Program-made: the position numbers and the translations under genes
Part shown: positions 1-7,004 of the stretch, one piece after another
Layout of the letters: every line of letters begins with the position of its first letter
Position numbering within the stretch: the stretch's first letter is position 1
From: Bacteroidota bacterium
GTDB taxonomy: Bacteria; Bacteroidota; Bacteroidia; Flavobacteriales; Flavobacteriaceae
DNA length: 17,977 nucleotides
Reading direction: 5' to 3'
NCBI GenBank assembly: GCA_024278565.1
Contig: JAJRSY010000079.1
Location: forward strand, 1 to 17,977
Notes under the pieces: generated by a model
What the model was told of the DNA's origin: nothing
Databases searched by the model: none
The model's input: the letters and a program-made list of their open reading frames with translations, nothing else

Positions 1-190
1 AGCTTTATGAAAAGGGAGTGTAAACTGAACTCTGTCTGGGGCTCAACCCTGTCTTGCAAATTCGTTCAGTTCTTTTTCGAATTCCTTATCGTTGTTTTTC
101 AGCAACCCTGTCGATTGTTTAACTATTTTATATTCCTTTATGAATTTTTTGTTATCCCCAAAATAATAAATTCTAGATAGCCTAAGACGA
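1..190. other. Non-coding edge region downstream of the PBP gene
   Basis: No convincing gene is visible here. A short minus-strand reading frame (43-273) begins inside the penicillin-binding protein gene in another frame and has no recognisable motif, so it is not called. The first ~40 bases (GTGTAAACTGAACTCTG and flanks) have the look of the end of an insertion sequence, but nothing in the window confirms this because the neighbouring gene is outside it. Confidence 0.4.
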
Positions 191-2431
191 TTAATTTCTA
201 TACCTCTTTGTTTTTCTCTTATTCGGTTTTTTGAGCAGCCGTTTGAAAAAGCCATCTTTTTTAATGGGCTCACAGTCCATTTCTCGTAAGATATAGGGTT
301 CTGTTTTTTTGAACTTAGCGCGCGCCATTTTCTTAAACTCGGGTTCTGCGTTTATTTTTTGTTGCAAAAGTGCATACAATGGTAAGGCCGCATTAGCGCC
401 CTGTCCGACTTTGGTGCTGGCAAACCCAATTTCATGGTTGTCAAGACCTACCCAGCTTACATGCACCAAGTTTGGGGTTACGGCCACAAACCAGGCATCT
501 TTATTGTTTTGGGTCGTACCCGTTTTACCGGCGATGTCATTTGTCAACTTGTATGTGCTTCGTACTCTTGCCGCCGTACCTCGATCAATGGTCGCTTTCA
601 TCATTTCGATCATCACCTGTCGGGTTTGTTCAGAAAAAGCCGGCTGGTTCATCATATGGGGTTTAAAGGTTTCTAGAACAGAATCACGATGGTTCGTTAT
701 ACGTTTAATAAGGTAGGGCCGTACCGCCCGGCCATTGTTTACAAAACTGGCGTAGGCCCCTGCTAGTTCTTCGATGCCTATCTCACCCGTACCCAATGCC
801 AATGAGGGCAAAAGGGGCAATTTTGCGGTAATGCCCATTTTTTTTGCCTGCATGATGACCGAGGGTATGCCTGTTTGTTCCAATACTTTTACGGCAACCG
901 TGTTGACCGATTTGCTCAGGGCCTCTTCCATCGAATAGTTAAGGTAGGCTTCGTCTTTATTGCCCGAGTTACCGGGACTCCAATCCTCAAGATTTTCATA
1001 GGTAATCTGTCGTGCCGAAAAATAGGTGCAGGGTGAAAACCCACTTTCTAAGGCGGCCGTATAGAGTATTGGCTTAAAGGTAGAACCTACCTGTCTTTTA
1101 CCCTGTGAGATATGGTCGTACTTAAAATGCTTGAAATCGACCCCGCCGATCCATGTTTTAATGGCACCTGTTCTTGGGTCGATGCCCAACGACCCCGTAT
1201 TCAAGAATTTCATATAATACCTGATGCTGTCGATGGTGCTTGCCTGCACGGTTTTTTTGCCCTGCCAGTCGGTCAGGGCCATTTGGCGTTTTTGGTTCAG
1301 GCTGTCCCAAGCAGCTTTGTGTTCTAGTCCGTCGGCGATCAATTTTTTGTAGGGCCGAGACCGTCTCACCAATTTTTCGATGAGTTTTTTATTTGACCTC
1401 CAAGGGGCTTTTTCGCCATGCCCTTTTTCGAAATTTTGCTGCAACGCCTTCATGTGCTGGCGCATGGCCTGCTCTGCCATGAGTTGCATTTTGTAGTTTA
1501 AGGTGGTGTAGACCTTTAAGCCTGAGGTGTAGATGTTGTACCCATTTCCTTTTTCCTGTTGTGCCTTCGTCCATTTTTGCAATTGCTTCCTGACTTCCTC
1601 CCTAAAATAAGGTGCGAGTCCGGCATCGTAATCGAACTTTCTATAATTGAGTTTTAGGGGTATTACCGCAATGCTATCTCTTTGTTCTTCGGATAAAAAA
1701 CTATTCTTCACCATAGATTGCAGCACCAAGTTCCTTCTCACAAAACTGATCTTGGGAAAAACCCTAGGATTGTACCCATAGGTGGCCTTCAACATTCCGA
1801 CCAAAACGGCAGCCTCTTCTGTAGATAATTCTTTGGTCCGTTTATCGAAGAATTTTAAAGCGGCGCTTTCGATCCCAAAAGTATTGTCACCGAAAGAAAC
1901 GGTATTGAGGTAATGGGCGAGTATCTCATTCTTTGAAAAAACGTTTTCCAAACGCGAGGCGATGATCATTTCCTTTATCTTGTCAACGGCCAGGTTCGAT
2001 TTTTTCCGTTCCCTTCGGGGATATAGGTTTTTTGCCAGTTGCTGGGTTATGGTGCTTCCGCCACCTGAAGATCGGTCCCGCATCAAAATGGTTTTGAACA
2101 TTACGCGGATCAGACTGGGGTAGTCCACTCCTGAATGGTCATAAAAACGTTCATCCTCAATAGCCACCAAGGCATCGATCAGATGTTGGGGAAAATCACC
2201 AAAGGCGATGGGCTGACGGTCGTAGAGGTAATACTTTCCGATCAGCACACTATCTGCCGTATACACTTCGGAAGCTCTTTGGTATTGAAAACCAGATAGT
2301 TCTTTTTTATCGGGAAGCTTTCCCCAACCCCCAAAATAAACACTCAAGAATAATAATAATAGGCCTAGTACGCCTATAAGAACTGCCAGTATTCCGTATT
2401 TTACAAATGGTGATCTTATCCCTTTGAGCAT
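191..2431 (-). CDS. Class A penicillin-binding protein (PBP1A-type transglycosylase/transpeptidase)
   Basis: A bifunctional peptidoglycan synthase of 746 aa. It polymerises lipid II into glycan strands and cross-links the peptides on the outer face of the inner membrane. An N-terminal membrane anchor lies at about residues 11-33. The GT51 domain follows, with the catalytic-Glu motif EDERFYDH (92-99), GGSTITQQLAKNL (124-136) and RLE/NEILAHYLN (160-176). The transpeptidase domain has the active-site serine in STFK (S450), the SVN triad (508-510) and KTGTT (636-640). The C-terminus is rich in Lys/Arg (about 723-746). Length and motif order fit full PBP1A proteins, and all catalytic motifs are intact. 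The gene is divergent from the S1/P1 nuclease, with about 100 bp between start codons. Family assignment is certain; which cellular PBP1 paralogue it represents is not decidable here. Confidence 0.96.
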   Translation of the reverse strand: MLKGIRSPFVKYGILAVLIGVLGLLLLFLSVYFGGWGKLPDKKELSGFQYQRASEVYTADSVLIGKYYLYDRQPIAFGDFPQHLIDALVAIEDERFYDHSGVDYPSLIRVMFKTILMRDRSSGGGSTITQQLAKNLYPRRERKKSNLAVDKIKEMIIASRLENVFSKNEILAHYLNTVSFGDNTFGIESAALKFFDKRTKELSTEEAAVLVGMLKATYGYNPRVFPKISFVRRNLVLQSMVKNSFLSEEQRDSIAVIPLKLNYRKFDYDAGLAPYFREEVRKQLQKWTKAQQEKGNGYNIYTSGLKVYTTLNYKMQLMAEQAMRQHMKALQQNFEKGHGEKAPWRSNKKLIEKLVRRSRPYKKLIADGLEHKAAWDSLNQKRQMALTDWQGKKTVQASTIDSIRYYMKFLNTGSLGIDPRTGAIKTWIGGVDFKHFKYDHISQGKRQVGSTFKPILYTAALESGFSPCTYFSARQITYENLEDWSPGNSGNKDEAYLNYSMEEALSKSVNTVAVKVLEQTGIPSVIMQAKKMGITAKLPLLPSLALGTGEIGIEELAGAYASFVNNGRAVRPYLIKRITNHRDSVLETFKPHMMNQPAFSEQTRQVMIEMMKATIDRGTAARVRSTYKLTNDIAGKTGTTQNNKDAWFVAVTPNLVHVSWVGLDNHEIGFASTKVGQGANAALPLYALLQQKINAEPEFKKMARAKFKKTEPYILREMDCEPIKKDGFFKRLLKKPNKRKTKRYRN

Positions 2432-2513
2432 AGAAAATATGGTTTCGTCCGCAATATCAAACTAAAAATATAAAAAGGTACAATTCTTAACAATAGATTA
2501 GGTAAGGTTTATC

Positions 2514-2521
2514 TATTTTTG
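2514..2521 (+). promoter_or_regulatory. Possible Bacteroidota -7 promoter element
   Basis: TATTTTTG exactly matches the Bacteroidota -7 consensus TAnnTTTG and ends 14 bases before the ATG of the S1/P1 nuclease gene. No good TTTG -33 box is seen at the usual spacing, so this is a weak prediction. Confidence 0.3.
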
Positions 2522-2535
2522 GATAAAATGTGGTT

Positions 2536-3312
2536 ATGAAACGAATTACAATACTCTTGGTTTTTCTATCTGTTCAGCTCAGTTTTGGCAATGATAATAT
2601 TTGGTCGAAAACAGGGCACAGAACCACTGGTGAGGTAGCCCAAAGAAACCTTACCGGAAAAGCAAGGAGGGCCATCAACAAATTATTGGATGGGCGGAGT
2701 TTGGCCTTGGTTTCTACCTTTGGCGATGATATCAAAGCGGATCGTGACTTCAAGGAGTTTAGCCCTTGGCACTATGTGAACTTTCCGGACGATAAAAAAT
2801 ATACCGATGTTGAACCGAGCGAACATGGTGATCTCGTCATGGGAATACAAAAGTGCATTTCAATTGTAAAGAATAAGAACAGCTCGAAAGCAGATAAGGT
2901 GTTCTACCTAAAACTCTTGGTGCACCTTATCGGTGACCTGCACCAACCCATGCACGTTGGCAGGTTGGAAGATAAGGGCGGTAATGATATTCAACTGCAA
3001 TGGTTCAACAAAGGCAGCAATTTACACAAGGTGTGGGATGCCAATATGATCAATGGCTATGGTATGAGCTATACCGAACTTGCCGAATCGTTACCGAAAT
3101 TGAGCAAGGAGCAAAAGAGAAAAATACAAGAGGGCGATGTATATGATTGGGTAGAGGAATCGCAGGATCTGGCGAATAAAATATATGGTTCGGTCGAGGC
3201 GGGTGAGAAGTTGTATTTCAGGTACGGTTATGTTTGGTGGGCGACCGTCGAAAATCAATTGCAAAAAGGAGGGTTGCGGTTGGCGAAAGTGTTGAACGAT
3301 ATCTTTGAATAG
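2536..3312 (+). CDS. Secreted S1/P1-type zinc nuclease
   Basis: Predicted exported phospholipase C/P1-fold nuclease that degrades single-stranded DNA or RNA and 3'-nucleotides with three zinc ions. The start is taken at ATG 2536, giving 258 aa and a good signal peptide (Lys-Arg, then a hydrophobic stretch to about residue 18). The GTG six bases upstream is less likely. Zn-ligand candidates of the family are all present: W23 and H28 (WSKTGH), D64/D65, H79 (PWHYVNF), H130 and D134 and H140 (HLIGDLHQPMH), H164 and D168 (NLHKVWD). In P1 nuclease the ligand Trp is the mature N-terminus; here a few residues (NDNI) may precede it, since no clean cleavage site lies just before W23. It stands alone between a divergent PBP gene and a terminator. 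A periplasmic or extracellular nucleotide-scavenging role is inferred. Confidence 0.93.
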   Translation: MKRITILLVFLSVQLSFGNDNIWSKTGHRTTGEVAQRNLTGKARRAINKLLDGRSLALVSTFGDDIKADRDFKEFSPWHYVNFPDDKKYTDVEPSEHGDLVMGIQKCISIVKNKNSSKADKVFYLKLLVHLIGDLHQPMHVGRLEDKGGNDIQLQWFNKGSNLHKVWDANMINGYGMSYTELAESLPKLSKEQKRKIQEGDVYDWVEESQDLANKIYGSVEAGEKLYFRYGYVWWATVENQLQKGGLRLAKVLNDIFE

Positions 3313-3446
3313 ATGCTCTCCCCGGCGTTTCCCCATAAAAGTTTGGCATGGGAATTGATATTATAAATATAATGAAGCCAAATATGAGGAAATTAGCATG
3401 GGTACCTGCATGTTAAAGACAGTATGAAACTTTTGTGATAAGGTAT

Positions 3447-3474
3447 AAAATCGGTCCCCACGGCCGATTTTTTT
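3447..3474 (+). terminator. Rho-independent terminator after S1/P1 nuclease
   Basis: AAAATCGG (3447-3454) pairs with CCGATTTT (3464-3471), a perfect 8-bp stem with a 9-base loop, and runs into a T tract to 3474. It lies about 135 bases after the nuclease stop. The A run on the other side could let it act in both directions between these convergent genes. Confidence 0.7.
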
Positions 3475-3544
3475 GGTGAAACCCTCCCGCAAGTCTCGGG
3501 ATTGACAAGCATGTAATGCGCCGAAAAAATAGATGGTTGAACTA

Positions 3545-3563
3545 ATTCCGCTGAAAGCGGAAT
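3545..3563. repeat. Perfect palindrome ATTCCGCT-GAA-AGCGGAAT
   Basis: An 8-bp perfect inverted repeat with a 3-base loop and no T tract, in the non-coding gap between convergent genes. The form resembles dispersed intergenic palindromes of flavobacterial genomes, but only one copy is seen in this window. Confidence 0.5.
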
Positions 3564-3663
3564 CCCATACTCCAAGTGCCCGACCCTTCATTAAGACCAC
3601 TGGTTTTTCACTCTAAACTTTGATTAAAACAAAAAATATTTTTTCTTAATTCCAACCACCACC

Positions 3664-4269
3664 TTACCGAATAACCCTAAAAGTCAAATTTATTCGTTCT
3701 TTGATCGGTCTGGTCGTTTTCGCGATCTGGTGCAGCCAATGATGTTGTGTTTTTCCTTGCATCAATAGCAAGCTGCCATGCGCCAAGAGAATTTTATGTT
3801 TCATCTCCTTTTTGGTTCTATGCTTTAAATGAAAATAGCGCTCCTGCCCCAAGGTGATCGATGCGATTACCGGGTTTTCACCCAATTCCTTTTCATTATC
3901 GGCATGCCAGCCGTTACTGTCTTTGCCGTCACGGTAAAGGTTAAGCAGGCAAGAGGTGAAATACAGGTTGGTTTCGGTCTCGATATTTTTTTTGACCTTT
4001 AACAATTCTGTTGTGAATTCATGGGGCTGCATGGTAACATTTGAGTAGGAATAGGGTTTTCGGTTATTGCCATAGAGGGCGGTCAATCTGGGTTGTGCAT
4101 ATACTTTTCCGAAAAGCTTGATATCGTCTTGTCGCCATGCAATGGTTCTCATAAAAACCTTGAAATAAGAATCGGCCTCTTTAGAATCTAGAAATGCGGG
4201 GTAGTAAGCGATATCACAATCAGGAAGATCAAGATGTATTTTAGCTGAAAACAAACCAGACGATTTCAT
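3664..4269 (-). CDS. alkB: AlkB-family 2-oxoglutarate/Fe(II) DNA dealkylase (ALKBH2-like)
   Basis: A 201-aa dioxygenase predicted to repair alkylated bases (1-methyladenine, 3-methylcytosine) by oxidative demethylation, using Fe(II), O2 and 2-oxoglutarate. Visible residues: the iron ligands H122 and D124 in WHADNE, the distal His H180 in HHWLHQ, and the 2-oxoglutarate-binding arginines R192 and R198 in RINLTFR. The PRLTALYGNN segment (60-69) matches the substrate-recognition stretch of ALKBH2-like proteins (PRKQATYG). Length is normal for this compact bacterial/ALKBH2-like class. Its ATG overlaps the stop of the upstream MOSC gene as ATGA (4266-4269), so translation of the two is probably coupled. 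Both genes point to handling of damaged or modified bases. Confidence 0.93.
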   Translation of the reverse strand: MKSSGLFSAKIHLDLPDCDIAYYPAFLDSKEADSYFKVFMRTIAWRQDDIKLFGKVYAQPRLTALYGNNRKPYSYSNVTMQPHEFTTELLKVKKNIETETNLYFTSCLLNLYRDGKDSNGWHADNEKELGENPVIASITLGQERYFHLKHRTKKEMKHKILLAHGSLLLMQGKTQHHWLHQIAKTTRPIKERINLTFRVIR

Positions 4270-4901
4270 CGAATAAACTTTTTCAATCGTTCCCTTTTAT
4301 ACTCGGGCAATGCCGTATTACTGATGGCCAATTGCAAAATATCGGGGTTCTTTTTCCGTTGGAACAGCAGGTCGAAGAATTGTTTGACGGTCAAGGGGTT
4401 TTCAGATTGGGTCAACAGCTGAAATGAATCTCCTGTTTTTACTTCCCCCTCTTCCAAGATACGCACATAGCTGCCTGGATGGCCATGATCGATATATTGT
4501 TTCAATATTCCCTGATTTTCAAAACGTATCCCCAATTTATAACATGGTTCTCGGGGTTGCGATACCTGTACCACGGCGGTACCGATTTTATAAACATCAC
4601 CAATGCGTATTGCAGCTTCGTCTAACCCTTGAACGGTCAGGTTTTCGCCGAACATGCCCCAGTTCCATTCTAAGTTCGGGTATAGTTCTTTCCAGTGTGG
4701 GTAATGGTCTGAAGCGAATAGAAAACAGGCCTTGTCGACCCCGGCATGGTGCTTCCGGTCGACAACGGTGTCATTTTCGACATCTGTTTTTCCTAGAAAG
4801 AGGGCTTTGTCAACAGGATATTTGAAGATGCCTGTTTTTTCTTCAAGACCGTTCCAAAGAAAAGTAGTGTCGGTGCCTATGTTGGTTGCTATTATTTTCA
4901 T
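4266..4901 (-). CDS. MOSC-domain protein (YiiM-like)
   Basis: A 211-aa MOSC protein resembling E. coli YiiM, a molybdenum-cofactor enzyme that reduces N-hydroxylated base analogues such as 6-hydroxylaminopurine. Family motifs: DRKHHAGVDKAC (48-59), GMFGENLTV (82-90), and the conserved Cys C120 in SQPREPCYKLG, the expected molybdenum ligand. The C-terminal ~50 residues form the extra helical part typical of YiiM. It is the first gene of a two-gene unit, with its stop codon inside the ATGA overlap with the AlkB-like gene. The joint arrangement suggests a base-damage defence operon; that joint role is inference. Confidence 0.9.
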   Translation of the reverse strand: MKIIATNIGTDTTFLWNGLEEKTGIFKYPVDKALFLGKTDVENDTVVDRKHHAGVDKACFLFASDHYPHWKELYPNLEWNWGMFGENLTVQGLDEAAIRIGDVYKIGTAVVQVSQPREPCYKLGIRFENQGILKQYIDHGHPGSYVRILEEGEVKTGDSFQLLTQSENPLTVKQFFDLLFQRKKNPDILQLAISNTALPEYKRERLKKFIR

Positions 4902-5196
4902 CCCCTAAAGGTAGTTAAGATTTGCTAATTATTACAAGTTAAGAGTTGTAAGTTATGGGGGCGTAGTCGAAGTCAAGAGTGCTGTAGACTAATCTTCTGA
5001 AAGCAGGCAGCATATTGAATATAACCAAGATGTTTTACATCTCCTTCGGAGAGGCCAGAACTGCTTTTCGCAGTTCTGGGTGAGGACTGTTCCGGGTGGG
5101 GCTAAATACAAAATTTGATTGGTCCTGAGGCCGAAATTAAACCTGCGAAATACCTCTGTAGCTCTGCCTCGGGAGTAGTTGGTTTAAAGAAATATT
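4902..5196. other. Intergenic region with three tandem hairpins
   Basis: 295 bases between two minus-strand genes. It holds three adjacent hairpins: GATGT-TTT-ACATC (5029-5041), TCTCC-TTC-GGAGA (5040-5052) and a 10-bp perfect stem CCAGAACTGC/GCAGTTCTGG (5055-5064 with 5070-5079). No open frame with coding character is seen. Confidence 0.55.
5029..5079. repeat. Triple hairpin cluster
   Basis: Three perfect inverted repeats lie almost end to end: 5 bp (5029-5041), 5 bp (5040-5052) and 10 bp with a TTTTC loop (5055-5079). The middle stem and the following GGGTGAGG resemble the C/G-rich intergenic hairpins also found at 6883-6912 and 9783-9797. No T tract follows on either strand, so it is more likely a repeat element or RNA-stability structure than a simple terminator. 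Confidence 0.55.
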
Positions 5197-5553
5197 TTAT
5201 GCGCCTTCCTTATCCAGTTTTTTGGTCAAAAAGAAGCCGATAAGGAGCCCTGTGCCTGCCATTAGAAAAATGGAACCTGGCATGGCAATATCCCATTCTA
5301 CATTGAAGTTTGCCCCTAAGATTCCCCCGATCATAATGCCCGATCCGATTCCCATTAATAAAAGTGCTGAATTTAAAATAAGAATTTTCCAGAAAGGAGC
5401 AGCTTTATCCTGTTTTCCCTTTACAAAAATGCCAGCATCCGCCCCTTTTTCAATAAGGGCCAATCGTTCTTTGTTCCTCGTTGAGTAGTATAGATAGAAT
5501 ATTCCGAAAATAGATGCTGCGATTAAACCGACGATCATTACTGCTCCTCCCAT
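5197..5553 (-). CDS. Small DUF6249-like membrane protein
   Basis: A 118-aa integral membrane protein with an N-terminal helix (about 4-23), a short cytoplasmic-type linker (RNKERLALIEKGAD, 26-39) and two further hydrophobic segments (about 55-79 and 91-109) before a Lys-rich C-terminus. The LIEKGAD stretch and topology recall the DUF6249 family common in Bacteroidota. Function is unknown. It is divergent from an ECF sigma factor gene, with 135 bp between start codons, so it may be a target or partner of that regulator; this is inferred from position only. Confidence 0.8.
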   Translation of the reverse strand: MGGAVMIVGLIAASIFGIFYLYYSTRNKERLALIEKGADAGIFVKGKQDKAAPFWKILILNSALLLMGIGSGIMIGGILGANFNVEWDIAMPGSIFLMAGTGLLIGFFLTKKLDKEGA

Positions 5554-5688
5554 GATGTTTGATTTTTAATTGATTCATAAACTCGTTCATCAGGTATGAC
5601 GATTGTTTTTTAAGCGAGGTTACACAAATTGTTGTTTTTTTTAAAATAACTGTAACCAAGTTCGTGATTTGTGCGTCATATAAGGTAA

Positions 5689-6273
5689 ATGAGCCAAAAC
5701 GACGACCAATGTTATATTGATAAAACCATCAATGGCGATACCAGGGCTTTTGGGGTTTTGGTAGATCGGTACAAGTATATGGTCTTTACGCTGGCGATGA
5801 AAATAGTAAAAAACAAAGAAGAGGCCGAAGAGGTTTCGCAAGACGTTTTTATAAAGGTATACCAAGTATTGAATACTTTTAAGGGCGGTTCTAAATTTTC
5901 GACCTGGATCTATAGAATCACGTACAATAGAAGTCTCGATTATCTAAAAAAGCGTGGTAGAAGTTTGCAAACAAGTTCTTTAGATGATAGCGTCGACTAT
6001 CTATTAAAGGTAACCGAAAGTGTATTAGATGACCTAGAAGCCGATGAACGCAAGAACACGATCAAAGAAGCGATGAAAGAATTGGCCAGTGGTGATGGTG
6101 TGGTGCTGACGCTGTATTATTTTGAGGAACTGTCTCTAAAAGAGATTTCAAAAATCATGGATATAACCGTAGATGCGGTCAAAGTGCGATTGTTTAGAAG
6201 TAGAAAACGTTTGGCCATAATTTTAGAACGTAAGCTCGAACCGCAAAGCAGTAAGAACTATGAAAGAAGATAA
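5689..6273 (+). CDS. ECF-type RNA polymerase sigma factor
   Basis: A 194-aa sigma-70 family (extracytoplasmic function) sigma factor that directs RNA polymerase to a small regulon. Region 2 is at about 20-90, including the DRYKYMVFTLAMKIVKN core and FSTWIYRITYNRSLDYLKK for -10 recognition. Region 4 is at about 125-178, with helix-turn-helix LSLKEISKIMDITVDAVK and VRLFRSRKRL. Length is normal. The 3' end overlaps the next gene's ATG by 14 bases, an arrangement usual for sigma/anti-sigma pairs. That downstream gene is interrupted here, which could affect control of this factor. Confidence 0.93.
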   Translation: MSQNDDQCYIDKTINGDTRAFGVLVDRYKYMVFTLAMKIVKNKEEAEEVSQDVFIKVYQVLNTFKGGSKFSTWIYRITYNRSLDYLKKRGRSLQTSSLDDSVDYLLKVTESVLDDLEADERKNTIKEAMKELASGDGVVLTLYYFEELSLKEISKIMDITVDAVKVRLFRSRKRLAIILERKLEPQSSKNYERR

Positions 6274-6676
6274 AGACAAAAAGTTAGATACCTTTGTGCG
6301 TAAAGCCATTATCGAGGTCGGGTTAGATAGCCCTTCAGTTGATTTTACCCAATCAGTGCTGTCTGAAATTCAAGCCGATGCGCAAAAGAGCAAGGCGTTT
6401 GTCTACTAACCTTTGATATCTAAATTGGTTTGGTTGGCAATATTAACTGCCATCGCAGGTATCTTTGCCTATTCCATTTGGGAGGATCCATCTTTCGAGA
6501 TCAGCTGGGTGGTCGCCTCAAAATTGAATCGTTTCGCCGAATTCAATCTTTTGGTGAATAGTTTGAATTTCTATATTTCCAATACCGTTATTTACAGCTT
6601 TGTAGGCCTGGCATTTTTTGTTTGGGTGCAGGTTTTTCTTTTAAAAGCGTATATGAACAAACGGATTGCTTTGTAA
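6260..6676 (+). pseudogene. Sigma-linked small membrane protein (putative anti-sigma), split by in-frame TAA
   Basis: From ATG 6260 (overlapping the sigma gene by 14 bases) 49 codons run to TAA at 6407-6409. The same frame then continues for 88 more codons to the stop ending at 6676. The first half is charged and soluble (MKEDKDKKLDTFVRKAI...). The second has two clear transmembrane helices (LVWLAILTAIAGIFAYSI and VIYSFVGLAFFVWVQVFLL). Together they make a 138-codon protein with cytoplasmic N-terminus and membrane C-terminus, as expected of an anti-sigma-like partner. The second half has no ATG at its head (only TTG 6413). A single substitution (for example AAA or CAA to TAA) would explain the break. 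Nonsense mutation, sequencing error and readthrough are all possible. The membrane-protein assignment is clear; the anti-sigma role is inferred from position. Confidence 0.75.
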
Positions 6677-6718
6677 TAAAGACCCTTTCTAACCAAGGAC
6701 GTTACCTGGGATTACTTA

Positions 6719-6739
6719 GAAAAAGACCTGCTCTTTTTC
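6719..6739 (+). terminator. Terminator-like hairpin after the sigma gene pair
   Basis: GAAAAAGA (6719-6726) pairs perfectly with TCTTTTTC (6732-6739) around a 5-base loop. The second arm supplies the T run. It lies 42 bases after the stop of the sigma-linked gene and would separate it from the acyl-CoA operon. The stem is A/T-rich and therefore weak. Confidence 0.45.
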
Positions 6740-6882
6740 AACGAGTGCCCCAATACTTAATAGCTTCTTATTTAAGACTGACCCCAGTGGGGCTTTCAAA
6801 AATCAGAAGGCGATTGGCAAGCTCATGATTTAAACGTATTATCAGTACCCAGCCTTTAGCAAGTTTCCCCATATCGTTTAAA

Positions 6883-6912
6883 CTCCCCTCCTTGGGAAAG
6901 GTTGGGGGGAGG
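6883..6912. repeat. C/G-rich intergenic hairpin
   Basis: CTCCCC (6883-6888) pairs with GGGGAG (6906-6911), with CCTT/AAGG (6890-6893 with 6898-6901) inside. It belongs by appearance with the hairpins at 5040-5079 and 9783-9797. Confidence 0.5.
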
Positions 6913-6922
6913 ACTTCATTTA

Positions 6923-6936
6923 TTAAACCGGTTTAA
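6923..6936. promoter_or_regulatory. 14-bp perfect palindrome, candidate operator
   Basis: TTAAACCGGTTTAA is a perfect palindrome with an AACCGGTT core, a form used by several LacI-family regulators. It lies in the leader region of the ten-gene acyl-CoA operon. No regulator gene is present in the window, so the bound protein is unknown. Confidence 0.45.
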
Positions 6937-7004
6937 CAAGAATTGGGCAAATAATCCTTTATCTTGTTGGCAATTAACCAAAACCATCAAAAAACATATT
7001 TGTT

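Larger units (their letters stand above)
3313..3663. other. Non-coding region with terminator and hairpins
   Basis: 351 bases between convergent genes (S1/P1 nuclease, plus; AlkB-like, minus). It holds a rho-independent-type terminator (3447-3474), a perfect 8-bp hairpin with GAA loop (3545-3563) and an AT-only palindrome A6-TA-T6 (3631-3644) that could help end transcription from either side. Minus-strand reading frames of 60-79 codons here have no recognisable domain and overlap the hairpins, so they are not called as genes. Confidence 0.6.
6677..7004. other. Intergenic region upstream of the acyl-CoA operon
   Basis: 328 bases without a convincing gene. It contains a terminator-like hairpin (6719-6739), a C/G-rich imperfect hairpin (6883-6912), and a perfect 14-bp palindrome (6923-6936) ending 68 bases before the first operon start codon. 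No clear TTTG/TAnnTTTG promoter pair was found. CATATTTG (6995-7002) is one base off the -7 consensus but lies almost at the ATG. Confidence 0.55.

Noticed and set aside
43..273. 76-codon minus-strand frame as a gene
   Set aside because: It starts inside the PBP coding region in another frame, and no family or convincing coding pattern is recognised.
3361..3600. 79-codon minus-strand frame in the convergent gap
   Set aside because: It covers a terminator and a perfect hairpin and has no recognisable domain.
6622..6828. 68-codon plus-strand frame after the sigma pair
   Set aside because: It overlaps the end of the split membrane protein in another frame and has no domain.
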